Shown here: positions 1 to 7,582 of the stretch, in pieces | How the letters are laid out: the number at the start of each line of letters is the position of its first letter | Position numbering within the stretch: position 1 is the stretch's first letter | NCBI GenBank assembly: GCA_021848465.1 | Contig: JAJZUP010000001.1 | Span: forward strand, 124,001-188,000 | DNA from: Pseudomonadota bacterium | GTDB lineage: Bacteria; Pseudomonadota; Gammaproteobacteria; Burkholderiales; Gallionellaceae | DNA: 64,000 bases | Direction of reading: 5' to 3' | Notes under the pieces: generated by a model | Database searches by the model: none | What the model was told of the DNA's origin: nothing | Seen by the model: the letters and a program-made list of their open reading frames with translations, nothing else | Translations under genes and position numbers: made by a program

Positions 1-171
1 AATGAGAACGAACTGAACAAGAGCCGCGCCATCGCCGAGACGCTGGGCTGCGAGGCCTACGTCGTGGTGTGCAAGGAGCGCCCGGAAGTTGAGTTGGAGC
101 AGCGCTTGCAACAGAAATCAAAGGTTCCTCTCGCCGTTGTTCCCTTGGCTGATTTCCTGCTGTTGTTCTAA
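1..171 (+). CDS. C-terminal end of an unidentified protein (5' end outside window)
   Basis: Frame 1 is open from the first base to a TAA at 169-171 and gives 56 residues. The tail is charged (ERPEVELEQRLQQKSK) and then hydrophobic (ending ADFLLLF). I do not recognise a family. The stop codon abuts a MITE-like element that begins at 172, so the original C-terminus may have been changed by that insertion. No function is proposed. Confidence 0.5.
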   Translation, partial: NENELNKSRAIAETLGCEAYVVVCKERPEVELEQRLQQKSKVPLAVVPLADFLLLF

Positions 172-313
172 CAGGCTGTTGAAAAACGTAGCGAGGATGG
201 TCAGATGCAAGGCGCACGGGACGCAGCGACCGTGACATATCAAGTAGATAGGCAAGGGAGCGAGTACCGCGCAACGCCGCAGATGACCACCGCAGTAGTT
301 TTTCAAAAGCCTG
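172..313. mobile_element. MITE-like non-coding element with 16-bp terminal inverted repeats
   Basis: The left end CAGGCTGTTGAAAAAC (172-187) is the reverse complement of GTTTTTCAAAAGCCTG (298-313) with one mismatch. The 142-bp element between has no convincing coding capacity. Small non-autonomous elements with this CAGGCTGTTGAAAAA-type end occur in many proteobacterial genomes, to my recollection. A target-site duplication is not obvious. It lies directly after the stop codon of the preceding gene. Confidence 0.65.
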
Positions 314-376
314 CCAAGGCAATCTTTCCACTTCGCTTGTCCGCCTAATCGCATCAGCTCTGTAGCGAACCCAACA

Positions 377-405
377 AAAGCCGCTGCATCTGATGCACCG
401 GCTTT
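377..405. terminator. Hairpin between gene tail/MITE and the Fe-S protein gene
   Basis: Arms 377-390 and 392-405 pair over 14 positions with one mismatch around a single-base loop. The arms start with AAA and end with TTT, and ATCATTTT follows. This fits a bidirectional rho-independent terminator for transcription arriving from the left. Confidence 0.5.
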
Positions 406-459
406 ATCATTTTGCGACAGCAGCGGGGCTGGCACTGTATTTGCCTCTGTCTCCGCATC

Positions 460-1863
460 ATGAAACTGCACCTCGACTGGTCCTCTTACGAAACCGCCGG
501 GCAGGGCGATGCCTACGCCGGCATCCCCGCAACCGGCGGCGACTTTGCCAAGGCCGTGGCCGTGTGCATCGGCGACAAGCAATGCCAGCGCAAACCCAAG
601 GGCGTGATGTGCCCCAGCTTCCGCGCCACCGACGACCCGGCGCACTCGCCCGGCGGCCGCGTGAAAGTATTGAAGGCCGCCTTGAATGGCGAACTGGGCG
701 ACGCCCCCTTTGCCGGCAAGGCACTGGCGGAGGCGATGGAGCTCTGTGTCGGTTGCAAGGGCTGCAAGCGCGAATGCGCCAACCAAGTCGACATGGCCGC
801 CATCAAGATCGAATATCAGGCGCAGCGTAATGCGCTGACCGGCGTTCCGCGTCGCGAGCGCTACGTCGCCGCCTTGCCGCAATGGCTGCGCCGGCGCCGC
901 CTGCTGCGCGGGCTTGTGCGGCTGCGCAACCGCGTGCCCTTGCTGGCTGGGCTCGGCGAGAAGTTTTTCGGCATCTCGGCTAAACGGCAATTGCCGGAAC
1001 CGTCGGCAAGCCCCTATATGTTTCCAGATATTCCCTCACCCCAACCCTCTCCCGCTTGCGGGAGAGGGAGCGAACGAACGCTGCGCGAATTTCAATTCTC
1101 TGACCGCGACGTGATCCTGTTCGTCGATACCTTTGCCCGCGATTTCGAACCGGAGATTGCCGCCGCTGCGCAGCAAGTGTTGAACGCGGCGGGCTACCGC
1201 GTATTGAGCATGCAGGCGGAAGTGGATGACGAACCGCAACGCCCGTTGTGTTGTGGCCGCACTTATCTGTCGCTGGGACAGGTCGATGCCGCGCGGCGCG
1301 AAGCGCAACGCATGCAGCGTGCCTTGCGCCCGGTGCTGACAGCGGGCATCCCCATCATCGGGCTGGAACCTTCCTGCATCCTGTCGCTGCGCGACGACCA
1401 CCTGAAGCTCGGCCTGGGCGAAGAAGCCGAAACACTGGCGAAACAGGTTTACCTGTTCGAGGAATTCATCGCGCGCGAACATGACCGCAAGCGCTTCACG
1501 CTCGAATTTTCTGCGCTGCAAACCGGCAAGACGCTGGTGCACGGCCACTGCCACCAGAAGGCGGTGGGAGCGATGAAGTCCATGCGCAAGGTGCTGCGCC
1601 TGGTGCCCGATCTCGACTTTGAATTCATCGAGGCCAGTTGCTGCGGCATGGCGGGCAGCTTCGGGCTGGAGGCCGAGCATGCCGACCTTTCGATGCGGAT
1701 GGCGGAACAGGATCTGCTGCCCGCGCTGCGCGCTGCGCCGGAAGCAACGGTGCTGGCGAACGGCTTTTCCTGCCGCCACCAGATACACGAAGGCGCACAG
1801 CGCCGTGCCTCCCATATCGCCTTGCTGCTGCGCGATGCACTACCGCGGGAACCATCTTGCTGA
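460..1863 (+). CDS. Iron-sulfur/CCG-domain oxidoreductase subunit (GlcF/GlpC/LutA-like)
   Basis: The 467-residue protein resembles the Fe-S half of FAD-linked lactate/glycolate oxidases. Near the N-terminus are C36, C42 and C51 (VCIGDKQC, GVMCPSFRAT) and a CxxCxxCxxxC cluster (C96, C99, C102, C106). The C-terminal half has CCG-type motifs (PLCCGRTY, EPSCIL, HCHQK, EASCCGMAGSFG), as in heterodisulfide-reductase-like domains. These subunits pass electrons from 2-hydroxyacid oxidation to the quinone pool or another carrier. No FAD-binding partner is visible, so it may be a separate subunit or the remnant of a fused enzyme. I prefer ATG 460 over 412, which lies just after the hairpin. A REP palindrome is translated in-frame near residue 195. 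The stop overlaps the next gene. Confidence 0.8.
   Translation: MKLHLDWSSYETAGQGDAYAGIPATGGDFAKAVAVCIGDKQCQRKPKGVMCPSFRATDDPAHSPGGRVKVLKAALNGELGDAPFAGKALAEAMELCVGCKGCKRECANQVDMAAIKIEYQAQRNALTGVPRRERYVAALPQWLRRRRLLRGLVRLRNRVPLLAGLGEKFFGISAKRQLPEPSASPYMFPDIPSPQPSPACGRGSERTLREFQFSDRDVILFVDTFARDFEPEIAAAAQQVLNAAGYRVLSMQAEVDDEPQRPLCCGRTYLSLGQVDAARREAQRMQRALRPVLTAGIPIIGLEPSCILSLRDDHLKLGLGEEAETLAKQVYLFEEFIAREHDRKRFTLEFSALQTGKTLVHGHCHQKAVGAMKSMRKVLRLVPDLDFEFIEASCCGMAGSFGLEAEHADLSMRMAEQDLLPALRAAPEATVLANGFSCRHQIHEGAQRRASHIALLLRDALPREPSC
1033..1072. repeat. REP-like palindrome inserted in-frame in the Fe-S gene
   Basis: The core at 1045-1068 has perfect 9-bp arms, CCCTCTCCC and GGGAGAGGG, around a GCTTGC loop. 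It is preceded by CCCTCACCCCAA, a typical REP context. It is read as PSPQPSPACGRGSE within the linker between the two halves of the Fe-S protein. REP elements are normally intergenic, so this in-frame copy is unusual. Confidence 0.75.
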
Positions 1864-2207
1864 CCGGCGCATTACTCGGACTGATGCGCCAACTTGGCCT
1901 GGACGTCATCACACTGACCGAAGGAATCAGCGAAACCGAATTCTTTTCCAGCTCACTCACGCGCAAGGAGGTATTTCGTCTGCTGCGCAGCATGACGCAG
2001 ACCGCTGCCGATATCCCGCTGGAAATCCGCAACCGCATGCCTCTGATTGACTGGGCCGCCTGGGCCGCGCTGCAAAACAAACTGGAGCAACCAGCGGTGT
2101 ACCCGCTGCAAATCTGGGTCGCCATCCAGGAGCTTACCCCGATGACCGTTCACCACCTGAACGGCTACCGGCGCACGCAGCCCAAGCTATTTTCGCTGGT
2201 GCCGTAA
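1857..2207 (+). CDS. Conserved hypothetical protein, coupled to the Fe-S protein gene
   Basis: A 116-residue soluble protein from TTG 1857; an alternative ATG at 1884 gives 107 residues. I prefer the longer form because the hydrophobic segment LTGALLGLMRQLGLDV looks like part of the fold. The rest is helical with many aromatic residues (DWAAWAALQ, LQIWVAIQELTP) and ends KLFSLVP. I do not recognise a family. The start overlaps the end of the Fe-S gene by 7 bp, so it is probably translationally coupled and may serve the same oxidoreductase. Confidence 0.65.
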   Translation: MLTGALLGLMRQLGLDVITLTEGISETEFFSSSLTRKEVFRLLRSMTQTAADIPLEIRNRMPLIDWAAWAALQNKLEQPAVYPLQIWVAIQELTPMTVHHLNGYRRTQPKLFSLVP

Positions 2208-2217
2208 CCGAGGCTCC

Positions 2218-2748
2218 CTAAAGCGCGACGGCGCCCCACAATTCCGGACCATCCGCATCCAGGTAGGTCAGGTAGGCGCGTACCTCGAATTCGAGCTGGG
2301 CATAATCCGGCTCCATGTGTTCGCACAGTTGGTAGAACGCCTTGTCGTGGTTGACCTCGCGCATGTGCGCCAGCTCATGCACCACGATCATGCGCAGGAA
2401 AGCTTCCGGCATGTTGCGGAACAAGGTCGCGACGCGCAGCTCGCGCCGGGTCTTGAGCCGCGCGCCATGCACATGCGTGACCAAGGTGTGCATCCCGAGC
2501 GCATTGCGGATGACATGCAGTTTGCTGTCGTAAGCCACCCGCCCCAGTTGCCCGGCATTGCGCAGGTGTACCTGCTTGATGCCGAACACGTAGTCATACA
2601 GGGCCTTGTCGTTGCGCACCTCATGCGCTCGCGGGTATTTATCGAGCAGCCACCCGGCCAGACGTTCTTCGCGAATCAGGCCATGCACGCGCGCTGTTAG
2701 CGAAGCAGGGTAACCGGCAAGGTAGTTTGTCTGGCGCAGGTCAGCCAT
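2218..2748 (-). CDS. YgjP-like zinc metallopeptidase family protein (DUF45)
   Basis: The 176-residue protein has the metal-binding motif HELAH (around residue 124) followed by the downstream histidine and aromatic pattern of the YgjP/DUF45 family (FYQLCEHMEPDY). Family members are small gluzincin-like cytoplasmic proteins thought to be metal-dependent hydrolases; substrates are mostly unknown. It is the last gene of a minus-strand group with DUF3820 and a conserved unknown; its start overlaps the end of the DUF3820 gene by 8 bp. The first Met at 2748 is well placed for the family length. Confidence 0.8.
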   Translation of the reverse strand: MADLRQTNYLAGYPASLTARVHGLIREERLAGWLLDKYPRAHEVRNDKALYDYVFGIKQVHLRNAGQLGRVAYDSKLHVIRNALGMHTLVTHVHGARLKTRRELRVATLFRNMPEAFLRMIVVHELAHMREVNHDKAFYQLCEHMEPDYAQLEFEVRAYLTYLDADGPELWGAVAL

Positions 2749-2968
2749 TGCGCAATGGCTTCAGCAATTCGGACAAGCCGTTATGGTCGAGTTCGTGCAT
2801 CAAGGCCAGCAGGCGTCCAAGCTCGCCGGGAGGAAATCCCTTGCGCGCAAACCAGTTCAGGTAGTTGCCCGGCAGGTCGGCAATGACGCGCCCCTGGTAT
2901 TTGCCGAATGGCATGGTGCGTGTCACCAGCAACTGCAGCGACTGTGCGTCGGGATGCGGCATCGTCAT
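2741..2968 (-). CDS. DUF3820 family protein
   Basis: The 75-residue protein has the signature MPFGKYQGRVIADLPGNYLNWF and then a helical C-terminus, as in DUF3820 proteins, also found appended to exonuclease domains. The biochemical role of the stand-alone form is not established. I chose the Met at 2968 because it forms an ATGA overlap with the stop of the upstream gene and matches family length; a frame extension to 3037 looks unlike the family. It is co-directional and overlapping with both neighbours, suggesting one operon. Confidence 0.8.
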   Translation of the reverse strand: MTMPHPDAQSLQLLVTRTMPFGKYQGRVIADLPGNYLNWFARKGFPPGELGRLLALMHELDHNGLSELLKPLRNG

Positions 2969-3924
2969 GCAACCAGCTTGCGGTATGCCTGCGCCGGATC
3001 GACCGCCTGCACCAGTGGCTTCAGGTTTTCCCCACACACCATGGTGATGGTCCAGTTGCGGCGGTCATAACCGATCAGTTCGTTGAACAGAACCGCATCT
3101 TGCGCGCGCGCGCGGTCGCCCTCCTGCACGATCCCCATGCTGTCGAGCACGATGGGCACCTGGTCGAGATGCAGGTATGTTTCCGGCTGCAACAGTACTG
3201 CCTCAAAATCTTCGACATAGTGCCCAAGGTCAATTGCGGATGCGGTAACTTGCATCTTGCCAATCAGCGCCTGCAATTGCTTTTCCATCTCGGCACGCTC
3301 CGCCTCGCTGGCTCCGTACAACCGCGAGACCAGTAAATCCTTTTCCTGCTGCTGCACCTGCAGATCGCGCTTGCGTATTTCAACCCGGGCCTTGACCTTG
3401 CTCACAAGCCGGTCGAAAAAACTCCAGGCCACGCTTTCGCGTGCCTGCTGCTCGGTGGGCGCAAGATGTTCGATGGTGTGGCTGGAAAAATAAACGACCG
3501 TCTGCATGATGTCGCGATGCATGACCTCGCCTTCCAGCTCCATACCGAGGATATGCTTTTCCATGCGGCGCATGCCCATCATCGCGCAAATCTTCCCGGC
3601 GTCCGGGTTATGACGGAAGTAATCCTGCACCGCAAGACTGCTGTAAAACGCGGTATCGATATCGTCCGCCGAGGGAAACAGCGCATGCACCAGCGTATCG
3701 CTGGCATAGGCCTTGCGGTTGATTTCCAGCGGACCCGGCAAGGTGCTTGCCAGGGTGTGGGCATAACGTAGCGCATGCGCCACCGGCTTGCGGTAAGCCG
3801 ACGGATAGCCATGCACCTGCCTGAGCATGGGCTCGACCTGACCGACCGCCCGCTCTATTGCAGCATGCAGGGCGGGATTGTCTTCATCGCGGTCATGTGA
3901 AAACAGGTGTGCAAACAGTCCCAT
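2965..3924 (-). CDS. Conserved hypothetical protein with central coiled coil
   Basis: A 319-residue cytoplasmic protein with no signal peptide or membrane segment. Residues about 175-235 are strongly charged and helical (VEIRKRDLQVQQQEKDLL, ASEAERAEMEKQLQAL), probably a coiled coil. The N-terminal part is all-helical with several His and Met. I do not recognise a named domain. It leads a three-gene minus-strand operon with DUF3820 and the YgjP-like protein (ATGA overlap at 2965-2968). Codon use matches the GC-rich neighbours, so it looks native. Confidence 0.7.
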   Translation of the reverse strand: MGLFAHLFSHDRDEDNPALHAAIERAVGQVEPMLRQVHGYPSAYRKPVAHALRYAHTLASTLPGPLEINRKAYASDTLVHALFPSADDIDTAFYSSLAVQDYFRHNPDAGKICAMMGMRRMEKHILGMELEGEVMHRDIMQTVVYFSSHTIEHLAPTEQQARESVAWSFFDRLVSKVKARVEIRKRDLQVQQQEKDLLVSRLYGASEAERAEMEKQLQALIGKMQVTASAIDLGHYVEDFEAVLLQPETYLHLDQVPIVLDSMGIVQEGDRARAQDAVLFNELIGYDRRNWTITMVCGENLKPLVQAVDPAQAYRKLVA

Positions 3925-4007
3925 GAAAAATCATGGCCGCCACGCTGCGGCCATACAGGTATTCGACGCGCATAGTTTACCGCATGTGGTCGTGTGCATC
4001 ACAGCAA

Positions 4008-4310
4008 TCAGGCTGCATCCCCCTCGGCAAAGACCAGCATCTTTGTTTCGCCGTCGATATCGGTGATCTCGGCCGTGCGCAATTTCCCGTTGTCGTGGTA
4101 AGTATAGCGATGCGCCAACTCGACCTCGCCGTAGGCCAGCTTGTCGAACCCGATGATGCGATCCTGGGCGTCGAAATAACCGCGAAAATAAGTATTGCGG
4201 TTATGCACCTCTTCCGCAGTCAGTTCGTTGATCAGCTTGAAGGGCAACCGTACCCCGGTATAGGCAACAAAGAAACGCTGCTTGCCCGGCAGCTCGTCGT
4301 TTTGTGTCAT
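4008..4310 (-). CDS. Conserved hypothetical protein (~100 aa)
   Basis: A 100-residue protein beginning MTQNDELPGKQRFFVAYTGV. The start at 4310 has a good upstream AGGAC (reading on the minus strand). The frame stays open upstream to 4577, but that part overlaps the promoter of the divergent dacC gene and is unlikely to be coding. The product looks like a small beta-rich soluble domain (RNTYFRGYFDAQDRIIGFDKL, HRYTYHDNGKLRTAEI) and may belong to a small uncharacterised family. No function is proposed. Confidence 0.7.
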   Translation of the reverse strand: MTQNDELPGKQRFFVAYTGVRLPFKLINELTAEEVHNRNTYFRGYFDAQDRIIGFDKLAYGEVELAHRYTYHDNGKLRTAEITDIDGETKMLVFAEGDAA

Positions 4311-4464
4311 TGTGCGTCCTGTTCTTGGCGTAAATGCAACACCGGAAAGCCCTGCTTCCCGGTATTTCTGCGGATTTTCCTTGCAAACCGCGTGCAATCT
4401 GGATTCGGTGCAAATACCATGCCCGCCGCCGGCCAGCACTGACCCGTCCGCAATGTGATGCACT

Positions 4465-4473
4465 TGATATAAT
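4465..4473 (+). promoter_or_regulatory. Extended -10 promoter for dacC
   Basis: TGATATAAT at 4465-4473 is a TGn extended -10 with a perfect TATAAT hexamer, 27 bp before the dacC ATG. No good -35 hexamer is visible at the expected spacing, as is common for extended -10 promoters. Confidence 0.5.
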
Positions 4474-4500
4474 CGCGTCCCGGCTTTCCATTCCGACATC

Positions 4501-5637
4501 ATGAAGCACGCTCTGATCTTCCTGCTCACCTGCTTTTCCCTGCTGGCCCAGGCTGATGACAGCCTGCCGCAAGGCACGCCAGACCTGGCTGCACGCGCTT
4601 ATGCGCTGTACGACTACAACAGCAACCAGATGCTGGTCAGCAAAAACGGCAATGACCGCATGCAGCCCGCCTCGCTGGCCAAGCTGATGACCGCCTATGT
4701 CGTGTTCAACTCGATCCGACAGGGCAAGATTTCACTGAGCCAGAGCGTTACCCCGTCCAACTATGCGTTGCGTATCCAGGGCGAAGAGTCGCGCATGTTT
4801 CTCGAGGCTGGCAAACCGGTAAAAATCGAAACGCTGCTGCGCGGCCTGATCGTCGAGTCCGGCAACGATGCCGCACGGGTACTGGCAGAAACCATTGCCA
4901 ACCACGAACTGGCTTTCGCCGACTACATGAATACCGAAGCGCAGCGCCTGGGCATGACGAACACGCACTTCGTCAACGCAACCGGAGTTCCGGAAGACGG
5001 CCAGTACAGCACAGCGAACGACCTCGCCCTGCTGGCTGCTGCCATCGTGCGCGACTTCCCGGACTTCTACCCGCTGTATGCCACGCGCGAGTTCATGTAC
5101 AACAACATCCGCCAGTTCAACCGCAACCAGTTGCTCTGGCTCGACCCGTATGTGGATGGGCTGGGCACTGGTCATGCCGAAGGCACAGGATTCGGACTGG
5201 TCGGCTCGGCCAAGCGCGATGAGCATCGCCTGGTTTCCGTGGTGCTCGGCGTTGCGTCGGAAAACCTGCGCAGCAGCGAAAGCCAGCGCCTGCTGAATTT
5301 CGGTTTCCAGAATTTCGAGCTGGTGCAGTTGTACAAAAAGGATCAGCAGATCACCACCGTGCGCACCTGGAAAGGGACCGAGAAGCATATCGACATCGGC
5401 GCGCGTCGCGACCTGTTCGTCACCATTCCACAAGGCGCGCGCAACCAGCTCAAAGCCACGCTGGAAACCCAGCAGCCGGTCGTCGCACCGATCGAACGCG
5501 GACAACAGCTCGGCACGCTGAAGATCAGCCTGGCGGGCAAGCCCTATCTGGAAATTCCGCTGGTGGCCTTGGACAGTGTGCCACTCGCCAACGTTTTTTC
5601 GCGCGGAGTTGATACGATACGCCTGCTGTTCCAATAG
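4501..5637 (+). CDS. dacC: D-alanyl-D-alanine carboxypeptidase (PBP5/6 family), KTG motif altered
   Basis: The 378-residue precursor has a cleavable signal peptide (residues 1-18, ending LLAQA). It has the S11 catalytic motifs SxxK (S58-L-A-K61) and SGN (S120-G-N122), and the C-terminal beta-domain and amphipathic tail of PBP5-like enzymes, which trim the terminal D-Ala of peptidoglycan pentapeptides in the periplasm. The third motif, normally KTG in DGLKTGHT, reads DGLGTGHA here: residue 222 is Gly (codon GGC at 5164-5166). That lysine is important in PBP5, so activity may be reduced or changed. It heads the dacC-dat-ybeD-lipB series. Confidence 0.92.
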   Translation: MKHALIFLLTCFSLLAQADDSLPQGTPDLAARAYALYDYNSNQMLVSKNGNDRMQPASLAKLMTAYVVFNSIRQGKISLSQSVTPSNYALRIQGEESRMFLEAGKPVKIETLLRGLIVESGNDAARVLAETIANHELAFADYMNTEAQRLGMTNTHFVNATGVPEDGQYSTANDLALLAAAIVRDFPDFYPLYATREFMYNNIRQFNRNQLLWLDPYVDGLGTGHAEGTGFGLVGSAKRDEHRLVSVVLGVASENLRSSESQRLLNFGFQNFELVQLYKKDQQITTVRTWKGTEKHIDIGARRDLFVTIPQGARNQLKATLETQQPVVAPIERGQQLGTLKISLAGKPYLEIPLVALDSVPLANVFSRGVDTIRLLFQ

Positions 5638-5646
5638 GAGACTGTC

Positions 5647-6501
5647 ATGACCGTATACCTGAATGGCGCGTACCTGCCGCTCGAAGACGCCCGCATCCCG
5701 GTGCTCGATCGCGGCTTCATCTTCGGCGACGGCGTTTATGAGGTCATCCCGGTGTACTCGCGCCGCGCCTTCCGCCTGGACGAGCACCTGCGGCGCCTGC
5801 AGCACAGCCTGGACGGCATCAAGCTGCCCAATCCCCACAGCGTCGCCGAATGGGCTGACATCCTCACCACACTGATTGCGCGCAACGCACCGGAGGACCA
5901 GTACCTGTACCTGCATATCACGCGCGGGGTCGCCAAGCGCGATCATGCTTTTCCGAATCCGCCGGTGCCGCCCACCGTATTCGTCCTGAGCAACCCGCTT
6001 ACCACGCCGCCGCCGGAACTGTTGCAGAGCGGCATCCGCGCCATCACCGCCGCGGACAATCGCTGGCTGCGCTGCGACATCAAGGCCATCTCGCTGCTGC
6101 CCAATGTGCTGCTGCGCCAAGCTGCAATCGATGCCGGCTGCGCGGAAACCGTGATGATCCGCGACGATGCCTTCCTGACCGAAGGCGCCGCCAGCAATAT
6201 CTTCGTCGTCAGGGACGGCGTGCTGCTCGCCCCGCCGAAGGACAACCTGATGCTGCCCGGCATTACCTATGACGTGGTGCTGGAGCTCGCGGCATCGAAC
6301 GGCATCGCACATCAGGTGCGCAAAGTCATGAAGGACGAAGTCTTCAGCGCCGACGAACTGCTGCTGACCTCGTCAACCAAAGAGGTACTGGCCATCACCG
6401 AACTGGATGGCAAGCCGGTCGGCAACGGGAAGCCGGGTGCAATGTTCACGCGCATGCATGCGCTGTATCAGAATTTCAAACATGAGGTGATGCGTAAATG
6501 A
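5647..6501 (+). CDS. dat: D-amino-acid aminotransferase (class IV PLP enzyme)
   Basis: The 284-residue protein has the class IV aminotransferase fold markers: GDGVYEV (residues 28-33), the PLP lysine K146 in CDIKAISLL, and TEGAASNIF with E179. The YEV and DIK signatures favour D-alanine/D-glutamate transaminase over branched-chain transaminase. It would interconvert D-amino acids and 2-oxoacids in the cytoplasm, linking with peptidoglycan turnover by dacC, 9 bp upstream. RBS AGGAG precedes the ATG. The end overlaps the next start (ATGA at 6498-6501). Confidence 0.88.
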   Translation: MTVYLNGAYLPLEDARIPVLDRGFIFGDGVYEVIPVYSRRAFRLDEHLRRLQHSLDGIKLPNPHSVAEWADILTTLIARNAPEDQYLYLHITRGVAKRDHAFPNPPVPPTVFVLSNPLTTPPPELLQSGIRAITAADNRWLRCDIKAISLLPNVLLRQAAIDAGCAETVMIRDDAFLTEGAASNIFVVRDGVLLAPPKDNLMLPGITYDVVLELAASNGIAHQVRKVMKDEVFSADELLLTSSTKEVLAITELDGKPVGNGKPGAMFTRMHALYQNFKHEVMRK

Positions 6502-6767
6502 GCAACCCGGAACCTTCCCTGCTCGAATTCCCGTGTTCGTTCCCGGTCAAGGTGTTCGGCGAAGCGCAGCAGGGATTTGCGCAGGCCATCGCCGCCGTCG
6601 TGCAGGCGCACGACCCTGGCTTCGATGCCGCCACCATCGAGATGCGCAGCAGCAGCGGAGCCAAATACCTCAGCCTCACCTGCACCATCCACGCCACTTC
6701 GCGTGAACAACTCGACAACCTGTACCGCGACCTGACCTCGCACCCGATGGTCAAGATGGCACTGTGA
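6498..6767 (+). CDS. ybeD: YbeD/DUF493 family protein
   Basis: An 89-residue small ACT-like domain protein with the family pattern [10 protein letters not shown] near the N-terminus and [20 protein letters not shown] in the second half. The family is typically found, as here, just before lipB; a regulatory role in lipoate synthesis has been suggested but is not established. It overlaps dat by 4 bp and lipB by 4 bp, so the three are probably co-translated. Confidence 0.88.
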   Translation: MSNPEPSLLEFPCSFPVKVFGEAQQGFAQAIAAVVQAHDPGFDAATIEMRSSSGAKYLSLTCTIHATSREQLDNLYRDLTSHPMVKMAL

Positions 6768-7384
6768 TCCCGCACGTCAAATCCCTCGGGCTGGTGGACT
6801 ATGAAGCGACCTGGCAGGCCATGCAGCGCTTCACCGCTGCACGCACGGCGGATACGCGCGATGAAATCTGGCTGCTGCAACATCCGCCCACCTACACGCA
6901 AGGTCAGGCCGGCAAGCCGGAACACCTGCTCAACCCGACCGCCATCCCGGTCGTGAAGATCGATCGCGGCGGACAGATCACCTACCACGGTCCCGGGCAA
7001 ATCGTGATGTACCTGCTGCTCGATTTGCGCCGCTGGAAGATCAACGTGCGCGAGCTGGTGCGACTGATGGAGCAATCGGTGATCGCACTGCTGGCCGACC
7101 ACGGCGTTGCTGCACAGGGAAGCGATGACGCGCCGGGCGTGTATGTGGACAGCGCGAAAATCGCGGCGCTCGGCCTCAAGATCAGGAACGGCTGCTGTTA
7201 CCACGGACTGTCCTTTAACGTGGATATGGACCTGGCCCCCTTCGCCAACATCAACCCGTGCGGTTACCAGGGCCTGCGCGTCACGCAGTGCATCGAACTT
7301 GGTATCACGACACCGCTGGAAGAGCTGCAAGGCGAGCTGGTACGCCATTTCGTGCACGGTTTGCAAGCGCACGTCGTCACTTAA
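6764..7384 (+). CDS. lipB: Lipoyl(octanoyl) transferase LipB
   Basis: The 206-residue protein transfers octanoate from octanoyl-ACP to lipoyl domains. It has the [12 protein letters not shown] signature (residues 68-79), catalytic K132 ([10 protein letters not shown]) and C166 (NPCGYQGL), and the YHGLSFNVD segment. The start is GTG at 6764 inside the end of ybeD. The partner gene lipA lies 2.5 kb downstream, across three minus-strand regulatory genes. REP-like palindromes follow the stop. Confidence 0.95.
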   Translation: MIPHVKSLGLVDYEATWQAMQRFTAARTADTRDEIWLLQHPPTYTQGQAGKPEHLLNPTAIPVVKIDRGGQITYHGPGQIVMYLLLDLRRWKINVRELVRLMEQSVIALLADHGVAAQGSDDAPGVYVDSAKIAALGLKIRNGCCYHGLSFNVDMDLAPFANINPCGYQGLRVTQCIELGITTPLEELQGELVRHFVHGLQAHVVT

Positions 7385-7436
7385 GGAACGTTGGGAGTTC
7401 TCTGGCAGGAGCAAGCGCACCACACCCACAACACCC

Positions 7437-7548
7437 TTCGCGGTTAAAACCGCTCCCACAAAAACCGCAGCCCCCCTGTGGGAGCGGCTTCAGCCGCGAA
7501 TGCGCACTATGCCAACAGCCAACCTTTCGCGGCTGAAGCCGCTCCTAC
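7437..7548. repeat. Cluster of three REP-like sequences
   Basis: Three related copies are seen: TTCGCGGTTAAAACCGCTCC (from 7437), its inverted relative TGTGGGAGCGGCTTCAGCCG (7477-7500) and TTCGCGGCTGAAGCCGCTCC (from 7526). Each is itself an imperfect palindrome, and copies 1/2 and 2/3 face each other. This is the usual layout of REP/BIME elements between converging genes (lipB and the PilZ gene). Confidence 0.8.
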
Positions 7549-7582
7549 TGGCGACACCCCTGAAATAAAAATGCAGAAAGAA

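Noticed and set aside
118-990. Minus-strand open frame running across the MITE and the Fe-S gene start
   Set aside because: It covers a non-coding element and a coding region in antisense; no ribosome site or domain.
1036-1815. Open frame of 259 codons on the minus strand opposite the Fe-S protein gene
   Set aside because: The plus-strand product has all the expected cysteine motifs; the antisense frame is a composition artefact.
4732-6312. Open frame of 526 codons on the minus strand opposite dacC and dat
   Set aside because: It lies antisense to two well-supported genes and has a composition (His/Gln/Val-rich) typical of GC-rich shadow frames.
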